A stretch of DNA of 64,000 nucleotides from Sulfurimicrobium sp. GTDB taxonomy: Bacteria > Pseudomonadota > Gammaproteobacteria > Burkholderiales > Sulfuricellaceae. This document shows positions 57,420-64,000 of the stretch, piece after piece. Under the pieces are notes generated by a model. It was not told where the DNA came from. It saw only the letters and a program-made list of their open reading frames with translations, and searched no databases. Each line of letters begins with the position of its first letter. The first letter of the stretch is position 1. The position numbers were made by a program, and so were the translations under genes. Location: positions 24,874 to 88,873 of the forward strand of contig JAUSBJ010000039.1 in assembly GCA_030652035.1 (NCBI GenBank), given 5' to 3'.

Positions 57420-58496
57420 TTACCTGGATTGAAGATGGAATTCGGTGCTTTGGTTTTTCTTTTCTTCCAAATTTGCCTTTGAATGCGAAATACCTCGAAT
57501 GTGAAGAACGTCTTTGTCCACACTGATGTGGTAGTCGTAGTCAGCGGGAGGCAGCAGGCCGCTACTATCTTTCACCGCTGGACTTGTATTGCCTGCAGCA
57601 TCAATCTTCTGTGCGAAGATACGGCCTTCGTTGGCTCCCACCACCACCCATTGACCCTTGAATGGAAAAACCTGCACGGTTCTACTTGCAAGACCAGAAA
57701 CACTGTGTAAGTTCTTTATCCAAAGGCTTTTTAACGCAGAACTGAACAATTCTGCAGAAATGATTTTCCCCTGTCTGTGAGTGACAAGAATATTACCTGC
57801 CTGGTTCGTGCCTGCTCTAGCGCCACCTCCTGCTAGGCGGATTTTTTGTACCACGCTTCCCTGTTTATCGAGTTTCATCAAGTCGGCCTTGCCGTTGCTG
57901 TAGTTGACAATTGCTAGCAGACCACCATCTGCCAGAGGCTTCAGTTCAGTGACCTCTCCCTCTCCTGGATTTTTGAGAATATTGGCTTCAGGCTTATTTG
58001 CGTTGTGCGCCAGTCGGCTCAGCATGGGTTCACCATTATTGGTTATGCCTGCCAAAAAGTAATAGCCCGGAACTTCAACCAGATGGTATATGACTGAGAC
58101 ATTATCGATTTCAACTGACTTGGCGGCTGGCTTGCCACCATCCAGTGTGATGATGGGCGTGACGCTCCATCCAGTGTTATAACCACCAGTGACGACAGCA
58201 TTTGGTTTTTGAAGAAAATGGTGGGACTGTGCAATTAAAAAAAGCTCAATGTGAGGAGACATGCCGACTTTGGATTTTCGGGCATTGATTTTTCCGGAAA
58301 AAGCACTCTGGTTTAACGCTATCGGGTCATTTTTGCAATCAATGCTCAGAATGCTGGTTTCACCGTTGAGAACAGTCACTCTGGTCTGCGGACAAGTACC
58401 TTCAAAGACTCTCGAATCCGTCAGTTTCAATTCGGTGAAAGCGCTAGCAGTTGTACTTGCCAAAAGAAACAAGGTGAACAGAATAAATCTATGCAT
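57420..58496 (-). CDS. Secreted propeller-like protein, copy B
   Basis: This 358-residue protein has a signal peptide (residues 1-19, ASTTASAF) and seems made of repeated beta-strand blades with aromatic and GDG-type turns; SRLAHNANKPEA, GQWVVVGANEGRIFAQKIDAAGN and HIRGISHS are conserved with copy A. Its function is unknown. Its DNA is AT-richer than the flanks. It lies 10 bases after a phospholipase A2-like gene, in the same arrangement as copy A. Confidence 0.65.
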   Translation of the reverse strand: MHRFILFTLFLLASTTASAFTELKLTDSRVFEGTCPQTRVTVLNGETSILSIDCKNDPIALNQSAFSGKINARKSKVGMSPHIELFLIAQSHHFLQKPNAVVTGGYNTGWSVTPIITLDGGKPAAKSVEIDNVSVIYHLVEVPGYYFLAGITNNGEPMLSRLAHNANKPEANILKNPGEGEVTELKPLADGGLLAIVNYSNGKADLMKLDKQGSVVQKIRLAGGGARAGTNQAGNILVTHRQGKIISAELFSSALKSLWIKNLHSVSGLASRTVQVFPFKGQWVVVGANEGRIFAQKIDAAGNTSPAVKDSSGLLPPADYDYHISVDKDVLHIRGISHSKANLEEKKNQSTEFHLQSR

Positions 58497-58505
58497 AAAA
58501 TTTCC

Positions 58506-59426
58506 TTAGCAGCATTGGCAGTATTGCTGCCTTCGTTTATTAAAGGCCGAACCACCGCCTACCCGCAGACCTGTGTGCATTGTATTAGCCGCAGAATGGC
58601 ATTTTTGTCGGGTATTTTCATTGTCTTGAAAACCGAGATTGTTCGTAAATGTGGTGATATGGTCCACCGGCACACGGTTGCAGGCGGCTTGCATATCTGC
58701 CAGCAGATTGTTATCACAAGTGGAGCGACTGGTACTGTTGCAGGTCTGGTAGCAAATGTCATGGTTCGAACAGGCGCCATAAAAACTGGAACCTTCACCA
58801 AAGCCTCTTGGCCCAGCACCAGTCGGGTTGTCCTTGTTGTTGAAAATAAACACTCCCGAGCGGTATAGCGAGGTGACGATGTTTGGCGGTGTACTGCAGC
58901 CGTCGATGCAATAGTCGCGGGCATTAGGATTGGAAGGATTTTTCACTTTCTCGCGAACCGGCCAGTCATCATCTGCCGCATGAAGCTGGCCAACCTTGCA
59001 CTGGGACCACAGGCCATCCGCTACGCCCTCGCTCTGCTTCATGTTGGGGCACTGTTTTCTGAACGTCGCCCAGTCGAAGTTGCTGTTTTCCGTGGTGGCC
59101 TGTTTGGTTTGAATTTTGTCGGCACCTGTAGTTTCGTTCTTGCCGCAGCATTGGGTTTCCTTGTCGAGCGGCTTGCCGCCGCAAAAATTATCGGTGCCGA
59201 ACTTGCAGTTGTTCTCCTTCTCGAACTTTGCCTGATCCTCCAGCGTGCTAAAGCATTGCGTGCCCTTGCAATTCGCTGGCGTGGCGCCAGGAATACAGCT
59301 TTGTTTGGCGGGGTCACACCCGCTATCCGGTAACATAAACCCGCTCAGTGGGTCGGCCGCAAGTGCGGTTGCGCTATGCAGAAACAGGGAAATGAGCAAG
59401 CAGGATCGAAGAATAGCTGAAATCAT
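58506..59426 (-). CDS. Secreted Cys-rich phospholipase A2-like protein, copy B
   Basis: This 306-residue protein has a signal peptide (residues 1-22, LHSATALAAD) and about 26 cysteines. The centre reads GACSNHDICYQTCN with H222 and D223, followed by TCDNNL, which matches the catalytic His-Asp and the C-x-x-H-D-x-C-Y pattern of group XII secreted phospholipase A2. An upstream YCIDGCSTPPN segment is conserved with copy A, and the C-terminus ends RRQQYCQCC in both. The calcium loop is inferred, not clear. It lies nine bases after a TadE-like gene. Activity is inferred from motifs. Confidence 0.7.
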   Translation of the reverse strand: MISAILRSCLLISLFLHSATALAADPLSGFMLPDSGCDPAKQSCIPGATPANCKGTQCFSTLEDQAKFEKENNCKFGTDNFCGGKPLDKETQCCGKNETTGADKIQTKQATTENSNFDWATFRKQCPNMKQSEGVADGLWSQCKVGQLHAADDDWPVREKVKNPSNPNARDYCIDGCSTPPNIVTSLYRSGVFIFNNKDNPTGAGPRGFGEGSSFYGACSNHDICYQTCNSTSRSTCDNNLLADMQAACNRVPVDHITTFTNNLGFQDNENTRQKCHSAANTMHTGLRVGGGSAFNKRRQQYCQCC

Positions 59427-59434
59427 GGCGATGG

Positions 59435-60295
59435 CTATGGAATTGAAGACATGGGCTGGCATGGTGGCAACGTGCTTGAACAAGTTGGATCGCTCTGGGG
59501 ATCGCAGATCGGTGCCGGGGTATTGCCCACAGTACAGCCGATAGTCAAACAATCCGGCGGCGGGGTGGTCACCGCCGGGGGCTCGCCCGGGTCGGTTGGG
59601 CTGCCATTGTTGCCGGGGCCGGGGATCGATACCGGGTTGCCGGGTTCGATGGCGTCGGATTGCATTTGCACGGTGACGTGGCCGACGATGGGGATGCGGC
59701 CGGCATTGACTTGCTGGCTGTAGTAGGCGTCTTCTCCTGTGTCCAGCCATTGCAGGTAGCGGGTGTAGATCGTGCGGATCACGGGGATCTTGGGTTCGTA
59801 GCCGTGGGTGATGCGTAGCTTGAGGAGGTTGGCGTCCTGGATGCTTTGGCCGGAGGCAGCGCCGATGGTATCGGGGTTCTTGTAGGCCTGGCCGCCGTTG
59901 GGGATGACGCGTTTGCCGTTGCCGACGGTGTTTTGCAGGTACGGGTCGTTCCAGTCGTCGAAGCTTTCCCGGGTGGGGTTGAGCAGTTCGATGCGGGCGT
60001 GGCCGGCAACGTCGGTGCCGGCTTTGCCGTAGGCGGTTGCCAGTTCGGCGCTGTTCTGGCCGCCGCCGTAGAGGGGGATGAGGGCTTTGGCGTAGGCTTC
60101 GCGGATTTCGCTCTCCCCGGCGTGGCTCATGCTGCCGGCGCGGGCGGCCATGAAGCCCGCGTAGTTGATCTGGTTTTTGGCGAAGAAGAGCAGGCTGTAT
60201 TGCAGCATGGCGAGACCCAGCAGCATGATGATGGGCCCGACTACGGTGAATTCGATCATGGCAGAGCCATGCTGCTTGTCCGGCCTGTTATGCAT
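59435..60295 (-). CDS. TadE-like pseudopilin, copy A
   Basis: This 286-residue protein has a prepilin-like N-terminus, HGSAMIEFTVVGPIIMLLGLAMLQYSLLFF, with the glutamate E15 at the +5-like position and one hydrophobic helix (about 17-40), as in TadE/TadG pseudopilins of Flp/Tad pili. A long helical and extracytoplasmic part follows, and the tail is rich in P, G and C (CDPQSDPTCSSTLPPC). It may anchor or help display the secreted proteins encoded beside it; this is inferred. No other tad genes are seen in the window. Confidence 0.7.
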   Translation of the reverse strand: MHNRPDKQHGSAMIEFTVVGPIIMLLGLAMLQYSLLFFAKNQINYAGFMAARAGSMSHAGESEIREAYAKALIPLYGGGQNSAELATAYGKAGTDVAGHARIELLNPTRESFDDWNDPYLQNTVGNGKRVIPNGGQAYKNPDTIGAASGQSIQDANLLKLRITHGYEPKIPVIRTIYTRYLQWLDTGEDAYYSQQVNAGRIPIVGHVTVQMQSDAIEPGNPVSIPGPGNNGSPTDPGEPPAVTTPPPDCLTIGCTVGNTPAPICDPQSDPTCSSTLPPCQPMSSIP

Positions 60296-60322
60296 GGCGG
60301 GCGCTTTGTTGCATTGATCAAA

Positions 60323-60916
60323 TCAGTTTTGATAGGGTTCAAGCCGGTTGGACGAAACCGTGCTCAACAATTCGCTCAGGCGCTCAGCCGTGGGCAAGCC
60401 GAGAAATGCCTGGTATTTGCCGCTCTTGTCGCGATAGACGAACATGGGCGTTGCCCCGCCGAGATTTTGCCAGACGGTTTTGGCTTTGCCCAGGACGGTA
60501 ATTTCTGCGCTTGTCGGGGCGACCGCCCGCGCTGAACCGCTGCGTTTGGTGAAGTCGAAATCCTTGAAGTTCGCTTCCAGTGCAGGGAACCGCCCGGACC
60601 GGAGCAGGGCGGCGCCTTTGCCAAGGCTGTCCTGTTTCATGTAGGTCACCGGTATCCATGCAGCTTCCATTGCGCTGGCGAAGATTTTGCCTTGCATCGG
60701 CTGAAAGAGCTTCGCGCACCACGGGCAGTTGGGGTCAAAGAATATGTAGAGCGGTGAGTTGCGCAGCCCGGGCCTGCTGGGGATGCCGCGCAAGGTCTGG
60801 ATCTGCTCCCATTGGACGGACGATATCTCTTTGGGGGGGGCGGCTTGGGCGGGGCCAATGAAACAGGCAACAGTGACAGCGATCGCTTGCAGGCAGCGCA
60901 GTAAGAGGCGGCTCAT
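60323..60916 (-). CDS. DsbG-like periplasmic thioredoxin, copy A
   Basis: This 197-residue protein has a signal peptide (about 1-24, ACFIGPAQAAP) and a thioredoxin-fold with CPWC at C64 and C67 in FFDPNCPWC. It resembles the catalytic part of DsbG (WIPVTYMKQDS, GKGAALLRSG, PMFVYRDKSGKYQAFLGLP) without the dimerisation domain. It is 28 bases upstream of the TadE-like gene. Homologous to copy B at 56741. Role: disulfide exchange on the Cys-rich island proteins, inferred from context. Confidence 0.78.
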   Translation of the reverse strand: MSRLLLRCLQAIAVTVACFIGPAQAAPPKEISSVQWEQIQTLRGIPSRPGLRNSPLYIFFDPNCPWCAKLFQPMQGKIFASAMEAAWIPVTYMKQDSLGKGAALLRSGRFPALEANFKDFDFTKRSGSARAVAPTSAEITVLGKAKTVWQNLGGATPMFVYRDKSGKYQAFLGLPTAERLSELLSTVSSNRLEPYQN

Positions 60917-60998
60917 GAATTGTTCCTTTTTTGAATTTGTGATCTGTGATGCGCACCACTTAATCAATAGCATGATGAACGATCAACCAGCCGTGAAT

Positions 60999-61757
60999 TC
61001 AACCTTTGCGCCCTTCTGCCCTCACCCATAGCGCAAAGCCCGCCGCCGCGATCAAACTGGCAATGCCCAAAGCGGGATAGGCAAGTAATGCATCAAGCCT
61101 TATGTTGCTCGTCACGGGAACCTGAGAGTCGTACAGAAGATAACTTGGCCAAGACAGCATGGCCAGGAATGCCCCCAATTTGGGTGAATAAAACAGGCAC
61201 ATGAATCCGGCAGCGGGGAAAATGAAAGTAAGCCAAAAAGCCGTTTCCGTCAGCCAGTCCAAGAATGGACGTGACGCAGCATTTGCCATAACGGTGGCTC
61301 GATTTTCAGGCGTGTCGGCAAAGCTGTTATTGCCTATTAGGGCCTCTTTTTCTGATGGGGAATCAAAACTACCCAAGGTGATCAATTTTGTTCCAGCCGG
61401 CGGACTCGTGATTTCGATGCTTTCCCATTGATCAAACGTCCCCGCTAGTTTGTGCGCATTCCATTGCTCACCGCCAGGCGGGTCATTTATCCATTCAGCA
61501 TCTATTTTGCTCTGCCGAGGGGGGAATCTGCCTGGCCGTAACACCTCGATAATTTTATATTCGACGCTCGGTCGTTTCGCATTTGTGCCCAAGGACGATC
61601 CTTTGGTGACTTCGATACGAAACACCGTGTAAAACCAATCTTGCAGTTGAGGATAATTTGCGGGAAGCGTTTTTTGCGCGATGAATTCTTCTGCATGGGC
61701 GGACAATATGCTCGCCGCAATAATAACCAGAAATAATTGGAGAACGCTGCGTGTCAT
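60999..61757 (-). CDS. Hypothetical membrane protein
   Basis: This 252-residue protein has a signal peptide (ASILSAHAEE), a soluble part of mixed beta strands (about 25-150), and three or four hydrophobic helices near the C-terminus (about 155-245). No domain is recognised. Its ATG overlaps the stop of the propeller-like gene (ATGA), so the two are coupled. No counterpart is seen in the second module, so it may have been deleted there. Confidence 0.55.
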   Translation of the reverse strand: MTRSVLQLFLVIIAASILSAHAEEFIAQKTLPANYPQLQDWFYTVFRIEVTKGSSLGTNAKRPSVEYKIIEVLRPGRFPPRQSKIDAEWINDPPGGEQWNAHKLAGTFDQWESIEITSPPAGTKLITLGSFDSPSEKEALIGNNSFADTPENRATVMANAASRPFLDWLTETAFWLTFIFPAAGFMCLFYSPKLGAFLAMLSWPSYLLYDSQVPVTSNIRLDALLAYPALGIASLIAAAGFALWVRAEGRKG

Positions 61758-62836
61758 GGGGTGGCGGTTTCAACGAAGTGAAATAATGTAGAGCTTGCGT
61801 CCGGATTCCTCGCCATGCCTCGCACGTGAATCTCGTTGCCTTTTACGCCGACCAGATATCCAGCAGGATTTGAAGGCACACTCAACCCGCTACGCGTGTC
61901 CTCTGTTAGCCGGACACGCTGGCCATTGGCGTCAATGCGAGCAACCAGCAGACGATCATTACTGCCACCCACTAGGCACAGGCCGTCAGGTAGTTCGCAT
62001 AGACTACCCGCTGTGCCAGCGCCGGTTCTTGCCATTGTAAAAATTTTATTTTTCCATAGGGACTGGGCGCTTGCATTGAACCTTTCCACAAAAACACCCA
62101 AATCCGGGAGTGACATGTAAGAGACAGCAAAGCCGCCATCCCGCAACGGAATACCTGTCACCACCGCACCCGAAAGCTTGACCTTTTCCAGAATGGAAAG
62201 CTCGGGGGATAGCTTCCATAACTCGGAGGAACCGTCCATAAAACCCACAACCGCAAATACCTTGCCAGCTTGAACAAAAACACTGTACACCCTGCCTTTC
62301 TTATTCGACTGCACGATCAACTCGAGCTCGATTCTAAGGTCGCTGCTCATTTTAATGAGGGTGGGCATGTTGTCCTTGCTCACGCCAGCAACGATGTATT
62401 TGTTGCCTATTTTTGCCGTCTCGGTAACAGCCAGCATCGACTTGAGTTCACCGTATCGCTCTACTTTGGATGCTTCCTTGTTCAGCTTGATTGCGCTCCA
62501 CTCTGCCAATGCATTTGCCGTGGCAAGCAGGCCATGCTGTGAGCCTAATGGCAAAAATAACGGTGCGGCGAGACGCTTATCAAGCACGATGCGTCGGGAT
62601 AATCGGCCATCGAAAAGACCCTCTATCTGCAGGAAGAATACTCCTGTCTCCAAATCAGGCCTTTCAGCCTTAGCCACAACCAAGTAGTGTCGACCATCAT
62701 CCGAAACCAGTCCCATGTATCGATCATAGTCATCAAGTGACACTGCCTGACGTTTAATGAGCTTGATTTCGGCAAGTGCAATGTTAGATAACGCAGCAAG
62801 TAACAACGCTCCAATGAACAGTTTCAAGAATTTCAT
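61754..62836 (-). CDS. Secreted propeller-like protein, copy A
   Basis: This 360-residue protein has a signal peptide (about 1-20, LLAALSNIALAE) and repeated beta-strand blades; it shares LLVARIDANGQ, GKNEIHVRGMARNPDA-type and LWKNKIFTMA segments with copy B at 57420. Function is not known; it may act as a partner or immunity protein for the phospholipase A2-like protein 24 bases upstream. The start at 62836 (MKFLKLF) gives the best signal peptide. Confidence 0.65.
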   Translation of the reverse strand: MKFLKLFIGALLLAALSNIALAEIKLIKRQAVSLDDYDRYMGLVSDDGRHYLVVAKAERPDLETGVFFLQIEGLFDGRLSRRIVLDKRLAAPLFLPLGSQHGLLATANALAEWSAIKLNKEASKVERYGELKSMLAVTETAKIGNKYIVAGVSKDNMPTLIKMSSDLRIELELIVQSNKKGRVYSVFVQAGKVFAVVGFMDGSSELWKLSPELSILEKVKLSGAVVTGIPLRDGGFAVSYMSLPDLGVFVERFNASAQSLWKNKIFTMARTGAGTAGSLCELPDGLCLVGGSNDRLLVARIDANGQRVRLTEDTRSGLSVPSNPAGYLVGVKGNEIHVRGMARNPDASSTLFHFVETATP

Positions 62837-62859
62837 TCTCATCTCCATCTAAAAATGAT

Positions 62860-63720
62860 TCAGCAACATTGGCAATACTGCTGGCGGCGCAAATTAAAAG
62901 CAGGCAACCCAAACTTCCAATCACTAAGAACCCTGAACATCTCTTTTGCAGCCTTTTCACACCTATCTCGCGTATTAACCATTGCGCGTATTGCCAGGGC
63001 AAAGGTCCAGTGTCCAGCCGGAATAGTCTGGCACGCCGCAATGGAATTGTTTTTAAGCTGGGTATCACAGAACAGCTGATCATTGTTATTGCACGTCTGA
63101 TAGCAAACGTCGTGGGTGGCGCATGCATTATAGAAGCTTGATGCGGCGGAATACCCAGTGGGATTGTCGTGATCAAATTGGAGAAATACCCCCAGTGCGA
63201 CCGCAGCAGCAACAGCACTAGGTGGTTCACTGCAACCGTCAATGCAATAATCACGAGCCGTTCCGTTTTTGCGGACTTCAACGATTTCATAGGGATCTTC
63301 CGGTGTTTGTTTCTGCTTAGGCACACACTGCTGCCAAAGCGCATTCGGCGGCGCAATGTTCTGCTTTTTGTCAGGGCAGGTCATCAGGTAGTTCGTCCAG
63401 GTAAAGCTGTCCGCTCCTATTGCTATCACATCTTTGCTGGTCATCACCTTGTCCACCACCTTGGCATTGCCCGTTCTCGGGTCTTTTCCGCAACACTGGG
63501 TGTCCGCATTGAAGTCCCCGCACGCCGAGGATGCGAACGTGCAGTTGTAATCCTGCTCGTATTTTTTCTTGGCTGCTTCGCTCAGGAAGCAGGCCTGAAC
63601 AGGGCAGGCCTTGGGCGGCAAGATTGCTCCATCCCCCCCGGTGCAAGACATGTTGACCCCGCATTCCGCATATGCCAGTCCGGAGAATAACGCTAAAACC
63701 ACAGCTATCACCTTTTGCAT
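62860..63720 (-). CDS. Secreted Cys-rich phospholipase A2-like protein, copy A
   Basis: This 286-residue protein has a signal peptide (MQKVIAVVLALFSGLAYAEC) and many cysteines. The centre NACATHDVCYQTCN carries H203 and D204, then FCDTQLK, giving the group XII-like PLA2 pattern. The arrangement matches copy B, with the shared ARDYCIDGCSEPPS segment and the RRQQYCQCC ending. The ATG at 63720 is chosen; an in-frame ATG at 63732 is possible. It follows the partial TadE-like gene. Phospholipase activity is inferred from the motif. Confidence 0.7.
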   Translation of the reverse strand: MQKVIAVVLALFSGLAYAECGVNMSCTGGDGAILPPKACPVQACFLSEAAKKKYEQDYNCTFASSACGDFNADTQCCGKDPRTGNAKVVDKVMTSKDVIAIGADSFTWTNYLMTCPDKKQNIAPPNALWQQCVPKQKQTPEDPYEIVEVRKNGTARDYCIDGCSEPPSAVAAAVALGVFLQFDHDNPTGYSAASSFYNACATHDVCYQTCNNNDQLFCDTQLKNNSIAACQTIPAGHWTFALAIRAMVNTRDRCEKAAKEMFRVLSDWKFGLPAFNLRRQQYCQCC

Positions 63721-63752
63721 TGTCCATCCCATTCTGATTTGACACACCATTC

Positions 63753-64000
63753 CTATAGCCCGCCCGTGCATGGAGGACACGTCCCGCCCGTACAGCCGCC
63801 GCCCGGGTCCGTCGGCGGCAGCGGCACCTCCGGCTCCGGCGTACACGCCGGATCGGTGACCGGGCACTTCGGCAATCCTCCGCCCCCCGGCCCCGGACCT
63901 GGGTCTTTGGGCACACCGCCGTTGCCCGGGCCGGGGTTGCTGGCGTTGGCGTTCTCATAGGCTGGGCTTTGCATGCGCATCACGGTATGGGCGACGACGG
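63753..64000 (-). CDS. TadE-like pseudopilin, C-terminal part (start beyond the window)
   Basis: The visible C-terminal part continues in frame through the right edge (VVAHTVMRMQSPAY), matching VGHVTVQMQSDAI of the TadE-like protein at 59435. It has the same P/G-rich, Cys-containing tail (PGPGNGGVPKDPGPG, CTGGTCPPC). It is therefore a third TadE-like gene heading another module. The N-terminal part lies outside the window. Confidence 0.7.
   Translation of the reverse strand, partial: VVAHTVMRMQSPAYENANASNPGPGNGGVPKDPGPGPGGGGLPKCPVTDPACTPEPEVPLPPTDPGGGCTGGTCPPCTGGL

Overview
The window looks like a chromosomal segment of an autotrophic betaproteobacterium, probably a sulfur- or iron-oxidising lineage of the Gallionellales/Sulfuricellaceae kind; that taxonomic guess is inference. 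Supports are the conserved lepA-lepB-DUF4845-rnc-era order, protein sequences of betaproteobacterial type, high GC with dense operons, and a large inorganic-carbon uptake locus. No tRNA, rRNA or CRISPR array was recognised.

Left part (1-15.2 kb). A chrB-like chromate-resistance gene runs off the left edge. Divergent from it is a run of eight genes on the + strand that form a carbon-concentrating locus: SulP transporter, gamma-carbonic anhydrase (4-nt coupled), a second SulP carrying a coiled-coil insert, a NuoM-like subunit, a large DabA (DUF2309) with all four zinc-site residues, a NuoL-like DabB, and two more NuoM/N-like subunits. They probably move bicarbonate or drive vectorial CO2 hydration using the ion gradient. 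Middle-left (15.2-25.7 kb, - strand) holds era, rnc, DUF4845, lepB and lepA. After a terminator-like hairpin come two FimV-like paralogues, a PilB/GspE-type ATPase, PilU and a conserved protein, a set suited to type IV pilus function.

Middle (25.7-48.9 kb) is ordinary housekeeping with small operons: Atm1-type ABC exporter and thioredoxin, arfB, secreted cyclophilin, second ABC exporter, EamA permease, PilZ protein, catalase, outer-membrane phospholipase A, an orphan molybdoenzyme, greB-pcm, an EI24/CysZ-like protein, a thioredoxin-HEAT fusion, hda, a 2Fe-2S flavoreductase, purM-purN, two DUF3108 proteins, rsmB, dsbA and a KTSC protein. Several extragenic inverted repeats lie between these genes.

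Right part (48.9-64 kb, - strand) is an accessory island. From the right edge, in transcription order, it has a TadE-like protein (partial), a Cys-rich group XII-like phospholipase A2, a secreted propeller-like protein, a membrane protein, a DsbG-like thioredoxin, a second TadE-like protein, a second phospholipase A2-like protein, a second propeller-like protein, a second DsbG-like protein and a TadE remnant. These are followed by a 1863-residue Sec-exported Rhs protein ending in a DUF2235/Tle1-type lipase, a translationally coupled lipoprotein (candidate immunity), a decayed rhs fragment, and a REP-associated tyrosine transposase element with perfect 19-bp terminal inverted repeats. The tandem TadE-PLA2-propeller-Dsb modules ending in a lipase-tipped Rhs are the most likely undescribed system here.
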